Source of the DNA: Paenibacillus_AA sp045062745
GTDB taxonomy: Bacteria; Bacillota; Bacilli; Paenibacillales; NBRC-103111
Length of the DNA: 64,000 nucleotides
NCBI RefSeq assembly: GCF_045062745.1
Contig: NZ_JBJGED010000009.1
Span: forward strand, 124,001 to 188,000
Direction of reading: 5' to 3'
The notes beneath the pieces are model-generated. The model searched no databases. It was not told the DNA's origin and was given only the letters and a program-made list of their open reading frames with translations. Numbering within the stretch: position 1 is the stretch's first letter; each line of letters opens with the position of its first letter. This document shows positions 35,679 to 43,633 of this stretch, piece by piece. Made by a program: the position numbers and the translations under genes.

Positions 35679-35905
35679 AAAGTAAAAAAGTTACTTTAGA
35701 GCTTCCAATCGGACCGGTTCCCCTACTGCAAAGTAAAAAAGTTACTTTAGAGCTTCCAATCCGACCCATTCCCATGCTGCAGAGTAAAAAAGTTACCTTA
35801 GCGCGCCATATCGACCCATTCCCCTGCTCGCAAAGTAAAAAAGTTACCTTAGAGCATCCAATCCGACTCATTCCCATGCTGTAAAGTAAAAAAGTTACCT
35901 TAGAG
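35679..35905. repeat. Five tandem 51-bp units inside the operon
   Basis: The core AAAGTAAAAAAGTTACTTTA begins at 35679, 35730, 35781, 35832 and 35883, an exact period of 51 bases. Each core is a small hairpin (AAAGTAA, 5-base loop, TTACTTT); from unit 3 onward the right arm has one change. Between cores the sequence is like GAGCxxCCAATCCGACCCATTCCC. Because 51 is divisible by three, frames stay open on both strands (for example KVTFLLCS repeated on the minus strand), but no convincing ribosome site is seen. The gap 35596-35933 holds nothing else. Confidence 0.85.
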
Positions 35906-35933
35906 CAGCCAACCAGCCCGCCCCGCTAGTGCA

Positions 35934-37460
35934 CTAGTGCAACCCGCGCGGGTTGTAATACTGCGCGAGGCTCGCCTTTTCCCGTGCATCGAGCCGGCGC
36001 GGCGCGCCGACGGCGGCCAACCGGCCGTCCCGCACGGCCGGATCCGCGTCCCGCGCCGCCAGCCTGAGGGCGAGCGCATCGCGCCACGCCTGCAGCCGCT
36101 CGGCCTCCTCCGCGCGCAGCGCCAGGTCCGTCCGCTCCATCGGATCCGCTTCGAGATCGAACAGCAGCTCGACGCCGTCCTCCTCGAACCAGATGTACTT
36201 CCACCGCCCGTCGGTGAGCATCAGCGAGCGAGCGCCGACCGTGCCGAACTCGCCGAGCAGCGTCTCGCGGACGCTGCCTGCGGACTCCGGCTGGAGGAGC
36301 GGCACCAGGCTGCGCCCGTCGAGGTCGTCCGGCACCGGCAGCCCCGCCATCTCCAGGCACGAGGGCAGCAAGTCCTGCAGCCCGACCGGCGAGGCGTTCG
36401 TCTCGCCGAGGCGCCAGCCGCCGGCAGGCGCCCCCGCCGGTCCGGCCGACTTCGAGGGCGGCACGACAATCAGCGGGATGTTGCAGGCGCCGCGGGTGAA
36501 GCCGGCCTTGAACCACAGGCCGTGATCGCCCATACTGTCCCCGTGGTCGGAGGTGAACACCAGCCACGTGCGCTCCAGCATGCCCGCTTCGCGGAGCGTG
36601 CCGAGGATGCGGTTGATCGCCCGGTCCACTTGGGTGATGGAAGCATAGAAGCCGCGGTACGCGAGATCCGTTTGCTTCTCCGTAAATCGCTCGCTCCCAT
36701 ACGCAGCCGCTTGCCGCTGCTGATACAGCGAATGCCGCTCGGCCCAGTCGCCGATGACCGGCTTCAGCATCTCGTCGCGCTCATACATATACAGATCGCG
36801 CATGAGCGGGGTGAGCGGCGGATGAGGCGCCGTGAAGGACGCCCACAGAAATAACGGGCGGGTCCAGTCCCGGCGCTGAATCGTCCGGCAGCTCTGGTCG
36901 GCGATCCATTCGGTCGGATGCAGATGATCCGGCAGATGCCACGGCGACATCGCATACTCGTTGTTGGCGATCCCGTGTGCGAACGCTTGCCCGGCATACC
37001 CTTGCTCAGCGAGCCATAGCTCATAATCGTCATAGCCGCGCTTCTGCGGCGTCCCGGCACCAAACGGACGGCCTTCCTCGCACAGCAGCATGCTGTCGAA
37101 GCCGTAGTGGCACCGCTCCGGATATACGTGCATTTTCCCGACTACACGCGTCTCATACCCACCCTCGCTCAACAGCGCAGGCAGCGTTTGCGTGGTAGGC
37201 AGCGGAAAGCCTTCCACGTACCGCGTGATGCCAAGCGTATGCCCCTCCTGCCCGGTCATGATCGTGGCGCGGGCCGGGATACAGATCGGGGTGCCCGAAT
37301 AAGCCTGCTCGAAACGGACGCCCCGAGCGGCCATGTTGTCGATGTGAGGCGTCTGTACGAGCGGGTGTCCGGCGCAGCCCATCAAATCCGCCCGCATCTG
37401 ATCGACGGTGATCAGAACGATATGCGGCCGTTCGACCGAAGACTCCATCGGCTTCATCAT
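35934..37460 (-). CDS. Sulfatase (alkaline-phosphatase fold)
   Basis: Type I sulfatase of 508 residues. The formylglycine motif Cys60-Ile-Pro-Ala-Arg is intact, with the metal-binding opening ITVDQMRADLMG (17-28), VVGKMHVYP, SDHGDSMGDHG and a C-terminal DPMERTDLA. The Cys form needs a maturase (FGE or anaerobic type) encoded elsewhere. No signal peptide, so it would desulfate imported fragments or serve as a phosphohydrolase of the same fold. The start at 37460 follows GGAGGTGGG and overlaps the upstream stop codon (ATGA). Confidence 0.88.
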   Translation of the reverse strand: MMKPMESSVERPHIVLITVDQMRADLMGCAGHPLVQTPHIDNMAARGVRFEQAYSGTPICIPARATIMTGQEGHTLGITRYVEGFPLPTTQTLPALLSEGGYETRVVGKMHVYPERCHYGFDSMLLCEEGRPFGAGTPQKRGYDDYELWLAEQGYAGQAFAHGIANNEYAMSPWHLPDHLHPTEWIADQSCRTIQRRDWTRPLFLWASFTAPHPPLTPLMRDLYMYERDEMLKPVIGDWAERHSLYQQRQAAAYGSERFTEKQTDLAYRGFYASITQVDRAINRILGTLREAGMLERTWLVFTSDHGDSMGDHGLWFKAGFTRGACNIPLIVVPPSKSAGPAGAPAGGWRLGETNASPVGLQDLLPSCLEMAGLPVPDDLDGRSLVPLLQPESAGSVRETLLGEFGTVGARSLMLTDGRWKYIWFEEDGVELLFDLEADPMERTDLALRAEEAERLQAWRDALALRLAARDADPAVRDGRLAAVGAPRRLDAREKASLAQYYNPRGLH

Positions 37461-38707
37461 CCCTGCCCACCTCCAATGCCGCCCCCACCGCTCAGTCGGC
37501 TCATATCGGCGATCAGGATCTGCCGCCGCCCCTCGGGCGTGCCGTTGAAGCAGACATAGCGGTCGTCCGCACTCCAGACCGGATGCGGATCGCAGCGCAG
37601 CTCCGCCGGGATCGCCGTCCCGCCGAGCGTCCAGATCCAGCATATCGCTTCTTCCTCGCCGCTCTTAGCATCGACGAGCCGGATCGGCACCTCATGCCGC
37701 TCGTTGACACACGACTCGCCGGTATAAGCGTCGGTGAGAATGTACCGTCCGTCCGCGGAATAGCTCGGATGCCCGCCCCCCAACGCCTGCGGCGCCACGA
37801 TGCTGAAGCGGTCCCCGCCGTCGCTGAAATCCACGAACCGCAGCGCATTCAACTGGATGTTCATCAGAATGGATCGTCCGTCCGGATGCCAGTCCGGGTG
37901 GTGCGAGCCGTTCAGCCACAGCTCATAAGGCAGAGCGACCCGGGCGTCGCGGCCCTCCATATCGAAGGTGATGATGAATCGTTTTTGCGGACGGCCGTCG
38001 TCATACAAGCAGCGCACCACCTGCATGATCCGGTTCTGCTGCCGGTTGATCTTCGTATGGAAAAACGTAAACCGCGCGCCCTCGAACGGTTTCTTGTCGG
38101 GCAACAGCTCGTACGCGTCGCGCAGGCTGAATACAAGCCGCTTCGTATTCGTCGCCACTTCGACCTGCCACAAGCCTTCATCGTCAGGCGCTCCTACCAC
38201 CGGCCGGCAGTTACAGTCATCCGGCATCGTGGCCCCATACCCGTTTTGCGACGCATTGATGAGCGACAGCGAAGGACTGTACAAATAAGCGCCGTCCGGC
38301 GAAACCTGATACACCGGCCCCGCCATCCGGCGCTTCTCCTTCGTCTCGAGGTCGTATTCGACCGCAAACACCTCGCAGCCGGCCTTGTCGTTGAAATAAA
38401 GCAGCCTGTCGCTTCCCCAGCATACATGCGCGCCTACCTGCAGCCCCCAGCCCTTCGTCTCGGCGATCTCTTCGATCGTCCCGCGTTTCAGGTCGATCAG
38501 GCAGACGGTCGCCGCATCATCCGGACCCGGAATCCGGTCCTGGAAGGGGAGTTTCAGGCAGGCCAAATAATCGCCCGACGGACTCCAGGGACGCACATCA
38601 AAAAACGTATGGATGTAATCACCGTCCTCCGGCGTTACGATCGTAACCGTATAGGGGCATTCGTTCGGACGATACGGGCGGAATGGCACTTCACGCTTTT
38701 TGCTCAT
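37457..38707 (-). CDS. TolB/WD40-like beta-propeller protein, possibly oligogalacturonate-lyase-like
   Basis: Cytosolic 416-residue protein with repeated PD-type propeller blades: SPSGDYLACL, SPDGAYLYS, HPDGRSILMN, SADGRYILTD and SADDRYVCFN. The fold resembles PL22 oligogalacturonate lyases and TolB; several His are present (HHPDWHPDG) but I cannot confirm a PL22 active site. Activity on imported oligogalacturonides would suit the two secreted pectate lyases. ATG 38707 follows GGAGGCTGGAG. Confidence 0.7.
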   Translation of the reverse strand: MSKKREVPFRPYRPNECPYTVTIVTPEDGDYIHTFFDVRPWSPSGDYLACLKLPFQDRIPGPDDAATVCLIDLKRGTIEEIAETKGWGLQVGAHVCWGSDRLLYFNDKAGCEVFAVEYDLETKEKRRMAGPVYQVSPDGAYLYSPSLSLINASQNGYGATMPDDCNCRPVVGAPDDEGLWQVEVATNTKRLVFSLRDAYELLPDKKPFEGARFTFFHTKINRQQNRIMQVVRCLYDDGRPQKRFIITFDMEGRDARVALPYELWLNGSHHPDWHPDGRSILMNIQLNALRFVDFSDGGDRFSIVAPQALGGGHPSYSADGRYILTDAYTGESCVNERHEVPIRLVDAKSGEEEAICWIWTLGGTAIPAELRCDPHPVWSADDRYVCFNGTPEGRRQILIADMSRLSGGGGIGGGQG

Positions 38708-38732
38708 TTGCTCCAGCCTCCCCTCGGGCAAT

Positions 38733-39860
38733 CTATTCCCAAGCGATCGCTTGGAACGTTCCCGTCTCCGCCGACTGCTTCGCCTTCAGGCACATGAGCG
38801 CGCTCAACAGTCCATGATCGAGCGTGCTGATCGACCGCGCCTGCCCTTTCATGATGTTGTAGAAGTTGTTCAAGAGCTCCGTGTCGCCGCCGAAATGGTC
38901 TGAACCTGTCTCCACGTCGTACGTCTCTACCCTCGGCGTATGATGCATGTAGACCTTCACTTGGCTGGTGAAAAAATTAAGCTCCAGCGTCCCCTTGTAC
39001 CCCACGAAACGGGCGCCCCGTGTGCCGGCCTGACGCCGGACAATAAAGTTCTGGGAATAATTCATATGCATGCCGCTCGCGTAACGGACGATCGCACTGC
39101 CCGAGTCCTCGTTCCCGGTATCCTCGGCGAAGCAGCAGTACAGCCAAGTGTCTTTTTTCGGGCCGGTCAAATGGATCGTGCTTTCCTCGCAAGTATACTT
39201 TTCCTCGCAATCGGCGCATTTCAACCCGGCCGGTTTGTTGCCTTTGAACACCTGCTTGGACGTCATCGCACATACGCTAACGGGCTCTTGATCGACGATA
39301 AAATTGATGTAATCGAAATCGTGCGTCGCCTTCTGCAGGAACAGCCCGCCCGTTTCCTTCTCGTCCCTGTACCAATTGTGGAAATAAACGCCGCCGTACG
39401 GGGTATTATTCGTCGCCTGGACGTGCTCGATCGTCCCCAGCTTGCCGGAATCCACGATCTCCTTCGCGAGCAGCGCCAGTCTCGACATCCGCATCGGGAA
39501 CGACACGACGACGTCCGACTTCGCCTGCTCCCACCCCGACTTCAGCCGCAGCGCATCCTCCATGGTCGTGGCCACCGGCTTCTCCAGGAACAGCGGGATG
39601 CCGGTCGACAGCACCTTCAGCGCCATCGTCGTATGCAGCGAGCATCGGGTCCCGATCAAGAGACCGTCCGGCCGCTCGCGCTCGAGCATATCTTCCACCG
39701 TTTCATAGAAACGGACATGTTCCAACTCACTATAGTTCTCTCGAATGAACTCGTTTCGGATATCGACGATCGTCGTCACCTTACAGTCCGGGTGCAGCTC
39801 CTGCAGCTTCCGGATCATGTTGCGAATGCGCGAGCCATACCCGATGACTCCTAATTCCAT
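38733..39860 (-). CDS. Gfo/Idh/MocA-family oxidoreductase with cysteine cluster
   Basis: NAD(P)-dependent oxidoreductase of 375 residues: Rossmann opening GVIGYGSRIRN (4-14), EKPVATTMEDAL at about 93-104 and the substrate block ETGGLFLQKATHDFDYI. Unusual is GLKCADCEEKYTCEES in the C-terminal half, a Cys-x2-Cys-x5-Cys set that could bind metal. It is the first enzyme gene after the transporter genes. ATG 39860 follows GGGGGAGGA. A second, clearly different family member is at 30535-31815. Confidence 0.86.
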   Translation of the reverse strand: MELGVIGYGSRIRNMIRKLQELHPDCKVTTIVDIRNEFIRENYSELEHVRFYETVEDMLERERPDGLLIGTRCSLHTTMALKVLSTGIPLFLEKPVATTMEDALRLKSGWEQAKSDVVVSFPMRMSRLALLAKEIVDSGKLGTIEHVQATNNTPYGGVYFHNWYRDEKETGGLFLQKATHDFDYINFIVDQEPVSVCAMTSKQVFKGNKPAGLKCADCEEKYTCEESTIHLTGPKKDTWLYCCFAEDTGNEDSGSAIVRYASGMHMNYSQNFIVRRQAGTRGARFVGYKGTLELNFFTSQVKVYMHHTPRVETYDVETGSDHFGGDTELLNNFYNIMKGQARSISTLDHGLLSALMCLKAKQSAETGTFQAIAWE

Positions 39861-39886
39861 AGCTGTTGTCCTCCCCCGGTTACCGG

Positions 39887-40771
39887 CTATTCTTTTAAGG
39901 AACCGATCATGACGCCTTTTACGAAAAACCGCTGCAAGAACGGATAAATCAACAAGATAGGCAAAATGGTCACGATAATGATGGCGTATTTCAGCTGAGC
40001 CGCGAACAGCGCCCGATCGATCTGATCGGTCATGCCTTCCATCATGGAATCATTGTTTTGGACGAGAATCTTCATGAGGTACAGCGACATCGGCTGCAGC
40101 TTCGGATTGGGCAAATAGATCATGGCGGAGACATAGCTGTTCCAGTGGCCTACGGCATAGAACAAGCTGAGAACCGCGAGAATCGGCTTGGACAGCGGAA
40201 TGATGATCCGCATCAGGATGCCGATGTCGTTGGCTCCGTCGATTTTGGCCGACTCGGTCAAGCTGTCCGGAATGCTCTGAAAAAACGTCCGGGTGATGAT
40301 GATGTAGAAAGCCGAGGTCAGCCCCGGTAGCAGCACGGCCCACCGCGTATTGTACAAGCCCAGCTCCTTGATCAGCAGGAAGCTCGGAATGAGGCCGCCG
40401 CCGAAAAACATCGTAATGACAATGATGACCATAATCGGGTTGCGGGCGAAAAAGGTCCGGCGCGACAGCGGGTAAGCGGCCAGCATCGTAAAGAGGATGT
40501 TAAGCGCCGTGCCGACGACCGTGTAGAAAACCGTGTTGTAATAAGCCGTCCAGATTTCCTCGTTTTCGAATACTTTCTTGTAGCTCTCCAGCGAAAAGCC
40601 TTTCGGATACAGCCAGATGGTGTCGGCCAGCACATATCGCGGATCGCTGATCGACATGCTGAGCACATAAACGAACGGATACAGCGTAATGATGATGACG
40701 AAAATCATGACCAGATAAATCAAGATGTCCGACACGGATAGGGTCCGGTGCCGCCTAGCAACAGATGCCAT
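39887..40771 (-). CDS. Carbohydrate ABC transporter permease, YtcP/LplC type
   Basis: Second permease of the large-operon importer, 294 residues, with six membrane helices, the EAA loop LTESAKIDGANDIG and the terminal FVKGVMIGSLKE. A GGGGAGAGGA site precedes ATG 40771. It lies 15 bases after the first permease and 26 before the oxidoreductase, so it is part of the same transcript. Confidence 0.93.
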   Translation of the reverse strand: MASVARRHRTLSVSDILIYLVMIFVIIITLYPFVYVLSMSISDPRYVLADTIWLYPKGFSLESYKKVFENEEIWTAYYNTVFYTVVGTALNILFTMLAAYPLSRRTFFARNPIMVIIVITMFFGGGLIPSFLLIKELGLYNTRWAVLLPGLTSAFYIIITRTFFQSIPDSLTESAKIDGANDIGILMRIIIPLSKPILAVLSLFYAVGHWNSYVSAMIYLPNPKLQPMSLYLMKILVQNNDSMMEGMTDQIDRALFAAQLKYAIIIVTILPILLIYPFLQRFFVKGVMIGSLKE

Positions 40772-40786
40772 TTAAATCCTCTCCCC

Positions 40787-41692
40787 TTACCATAAAGACG
40801 TTTCGGACAGTTTGCGGCTAATCCGGTTCACTGCGACCAGCAGGATCAGGTTGATGATGTTGTTGAACAAGCCGATCGCCGTCGAGTAGCTGTAATTCGC
40901 CTGCTGGATCCCTTGCCTGTACACGAAGGTGGAGATCACGTCCGCCGTTTCGTAGGTTGTAGGGTTATAGAGCAAAATAATTTTCTCGAAGCCGACATCC
41001 ATCAAATTGCCCACGGCCATAATGAACAAAATCGCAATCGTCGGCAGGAGACAAGGCAAGGTGATGTGCCACATTTTGCGCCAGCGGCTTGCTCCGTCTA
41101 TCTCCGCGGCCTCATACAGCTGCGGATCGATCCCCGCGATGGCGGCCAGGTAGATGATCGAGCTCCAGCCGAAGCCCTGCCAAACCGAGGAGGAGATGTA
41201 GATCGTCCGGAACCAGCCGGATTCGCTCAGGAAGTTGATCGGCCCGAAGCCGAACCAGCCGAGCATCTGATTGACGACGCCCCCGTTCACGGTGGTGAAG
41301 TTGACGATCATCCCCATGACGACGACGATCGAGATGAAGTGAGGGAGGTAGCTGATCGTTTGGACCGACTTCTTGAAAATGCCTTCCCGAACTTCATTTA
41401 AGAGCAGCGCAAATAAAATAGGGACCGGAAAGCCCCAGAAGAGCGAATATACGCTCAGCAGCAGGGTGTTTTTCAGCAATCTCCAAAAGTAGACCGATTG
41501 AAAAAAGTGCATAAAATGATCGAATCCGACCCACGCGCTGCCCAAAATGCCCTTCATCGGCGAGAACTTCTTAAAAGCGATAATGATGCCGTACATAGGG
41601 ATGTAATGAAACACGAAATAATAGAGCAAGACCGGCAAAATCAGAAGCAGCAAGTACTTGTCTCTGTTCAAAACCTTGGTAAAATTCCGCAT
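40787..41692 (-). CDS. Carbohydrate ABC transporter permease, LplB type
   Basis: First permease of the importer, 301 residues from ATG 41692. FHYIPMYGIIIAFKKF, KKSVQTISYLPHF and LYEAAEIDGASRW mark the family. The in-frame GTG at 41701 overlaps the GAGGTG ribosome site itself, so the ATG three codons later is preferred. It is separated from the binding-protein gene by a perfect 10-bp GC hairpin. Confidence 0.92.
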   Translation of the reverse strand: MRNFTKVLNRDKYLLLLILPVLLYYFVFHYIPMYGIIIAFKKFSPMKGILGSAWVGFDHFMHFFQSVYFWRLLKNTLLLSVYSLFWGFPVPILFALLLNEVREGIFKKSVQTISYLPHFISIVVVMGMIVNFTTVNGGVVNQMLGWFGFGPINFLSESGWFRTIYISSSVWQGFGWSSIIYLAAIAGIDPQLYEAAEIDGASRWRKMWHITLPCLLPTIAILFIMAVGNLMDVGFEKIILLYNPTTYETADVISTFVYRQGIQQANYSYSTAIGLFNNIINLILLVAVNRISRKLSETSLW

Positions 41693-41720
41693 GCTGTTCA
41701 CCTCGGATTGCCGGAGGGCC

Positions 41721-41745
41721 GGCGCGCGGAGCGGATCCGCGCGCC
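41721..41745 (-). promoter_or_regulatory. Perfect GC hairpin at binding-protein/permease junction
   Basis: GGCGCGCGGA, loop GCGGA, TCCGCGCGCC is a perfect 10-bp stem 22 bases past the binding-protein stop codon with no T-run. It matches in position the hairpins at 11887-11929 and 58905-58952 and likely raises binding protein relative to permease. Confidence 0.75.
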
Positions 41746-41767
41746 CTTACCCTGCTGAAAGGCATAA

Positions 41768-43423
41768 TTACTTTTTGACACGGTCGTATTGCTTTTGCTT
41801 GATGGCGGTCAACTCGTCGTTGCCCAGCTCCTTCATACGCTTCGTAAATTTATCCCAGTCGATCGGCTCTTTGCCATAAATGAACTTGAGCAGCGTTTCT
41901 TCCTGGTACGTATTGATGTCGGCGCTGAGCCGCTTCTCCTCGTCGGCCTCTTCCGGCGTAGGCAGGATGTACTTCAGCGGCGTGTTGTCGACCAGATATG
42001 GCTCGATGCGCTTCGCTTGCTCCAGCAGCTGCGGGTTCGGCTGCAGCAGCGCTTCCGGCTGGCCGGAGAGCGGTCCTTTTTCGGCGCGGATCCAAGGCGT
42101 ATTCGGGAAGGCGCCCAGTGTCCGGAGCGCGCTGACCGCATCCAGCTTATCCGGATTGTTCAGGACGTAGTCGGTAAAGACCGGTTTGCCGTTCACCATT
42201 TTGTAGCTCGTGCCTTCGATTCCGTACGCTACGAAACGTTGGCCCTCTTCGCTCGCGTAGATGTAATCCAGCCATTTGATGGCGAGCTCCGGATTTTTGG
42301 CGTCTTTGCTGATCGCCCAGTAGCCGCTGATCGGAGCCGCTTTTTCATAGAAGGGCTTATTCGTGCCGTTCGCCGGCGGTACCGTCATGACCCAATTCAC
42401 GCCCGGCTTGTTGATGGCGGCATTGAACTTCTGGGTCGCATTCAGCAGGTTGTTGGTCGCCCCGACGACTTCACGTGTAATGTCCGCGAGGATTTTGTCC
42501 GTTTTCTTGGACATGAACTCCGGATCGAGCAGGCCGTCCGTGTACAGCTTGTTGAGCCAGACGATGAGCTCCTTCGCTTTCGGGTCGAGCCAATCGTTTT
42601 TGATTTTGCCGTTCGCGTCAACCGAATACCCGTAGCTGTATTCCCCCAGGTGCAGCCCAAGCGCGTTGCCGAACAGCGCCAGCCCGCCCCACGTGTATTG
42701 GTTCGACAACGGGATTTCGTCCTGCTTGCCGTTGCCGTTCGGATCCTTTTCTTTAAACGCTTTCAGAACGGTGTACCATTCGTCCAGGGTGGTCGGTTCC
42801 TTTAATCCCAACTTGTCGAGCCAGTCCTTGCGGATGAGCCAGCCTAGCGGGTCGGTAGTCGCCGTGCCGCTGATGTCGGCGGACAAAGCGTAAATTTTGC
42901 CGTCCGGCGCCTTGTGCAAGTTCGCGATCTTCGGATTGTCGGCGAAATACTTCTTGATGTTCGGTGCATACTTATCGATAAGATCGTTTAACGGCTTGAT
43001 GATGCCGTCGGTGCCATAATTGACGGGTGAGCCCGGCAGCTGCAGAATATCCGGGAGGCCGGATGCGGCCGCGAGCCGTACGTTCATCGCCTGGTTGTAC
43101 TGGGCGACCGGCGTGACATCCCAATTGATTTTGACGCCCGTGCGCTTCTCGATCTCCTGCCACACCGGCAAGTTCTGGGTGTAGCTCTTCGGCGCGTAGC
43201 GGTTGTCCGGCACCCCTACGGTAAGACTGCCCGTACCGTCTTTGACGAGCGGCAGCGTATACGCAGCGCCTGCGTTCGGTGTCGCGCTACTCCCTTGCGC
43301 TCCGCTGTCCGTCGGCTTCGGCTCGTTGCCGGACGGCTCATCGGATCCGCCGCAGCCGCTTAGCATGGATGTCAGGAGCACCGCGGCCGCCGTCAGCGCC
43401 AACCCCTTTTTCTTTCTAGGCAT
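41768..43423 (-). CDS. Extracellular solute-binding lipoprotein of the pectin-type operon
   Basis: First gene of the 26-kb operon, 551 residues. The signal peptide ends in MLSGC (Cys at about 24), followed by a GGSDEPSG-type linker and a large binding fold. It would bind the oligosaccharides made by the secreted lyases. ATG 43423 follows GGGAGGG. Upstream is a -10 box without a good -35, fitting activation by the divergently encoded YesN-type regulator. Confidence 0.92.
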   Translation of the reverse strand: MPRKKKGLALTAAAVLLTSMLSGCGGSDEPSGNEPKPTDSGAQGSSATPNAGAAYTLPLVKDGTGSLTVGVPDNRYAPKSYTQNLPVWQEIEKRTGVKINWDVTPVAQYNQAMNVRLAAASGLPDILQLPGSPVNYGTDGIIKPLNDLIDKYAPNIKKYFADNPKIANLHKAPDGKIYALSADISGTATTDPLGWLIRKDWLDKLGLKEPTTLDEWYTVLKAFKEKDPNGNGKQDEIPLSNQYTWGGLALFGNALGLHLGEYSYGYSVDANGKIKNDWLDPKAKELIVWLNKLYTDGLLDPEFMSKKTDKILADITREVVGATNNLLNATQKFNAAINKPGVNWVMTVPPANGTNKPFYEKAAPISGYWAISKDAKNPELAIKWLDYIYASEEGQRFVAYGIEGTSYKMVNGKPVFTDYVLNNPDKLDAVSALRTLGAFPNTPWIRAEKGPLSGQPEALLQPNPQLLEQAKRIEPYLVDNTPLKYILPTPEEADEEKRLSADINTYQEETLLKFIYGKEPIDWDKFTKRMKELGNDELTAIKQKQYDRVKK

Positions 43424-43500
43424 GTTGTAACCCTCCCTGAATCTTGGATATGGACGAGCGCCCTGCCGCTAGGATGTCCTCGACTCTCGCTCTATCTTTC

Positions 43501-43506
43501 ATTATA
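43501..43506 (-). promoter_or_regulatory. Candidate -10 box of the 26-kb operon
   Basis: On the minus strand GGCTATAATG contains a perfect TATAAT, 78 bases before the binding-protein ATG. No TTGACA-like sequence stands 16-18 bases upstream, which is typical of a promoter that needs an activator. Confidence 0.5.
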
Positions 43507-43558
43507 GCCATAGGCGTTTTGGGAGAAATGGCCCTAATCCGCGATTTGGTGTCCTGGA

Positions 43559-43587
43559 TTGACAACTTGGCGGGCCGGAGGTATAAA
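43559..43587 (+). promoter_or_regulatory. Sigma-A promoter of the yesN-yesM-like pair
   Basis: TTGACA (43559-43564), a 17-base spacer and TATAAA (43582-43587) form a near-consensus promoter 46 bases before the response-regulator ATG. It points away from the operon promoter, so the two share a 210-bp control region. Confidence 0.8.
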
Positions 43588-43633
43588 ATAAAGACATTCT
43601 GTTCACTAAACCGCTTTCATTGGAGGTAGCCCC

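Noticed and set aside
35605..35877. 90-codon minus-strand frame with KVTFLLC repeats (and a plus-strand counterpart)
   Set aside because: Open on both strands because the repeat is 51 bp; no convincing ribosome site. Listed as a repeat rather than a gene, though coding is not excluded.
35679..35905. CRISPR-like array
   Set aside because: The segments between the hairpin cores are themselves near-identical, so there are no unique spacers, and no cas genes are present.
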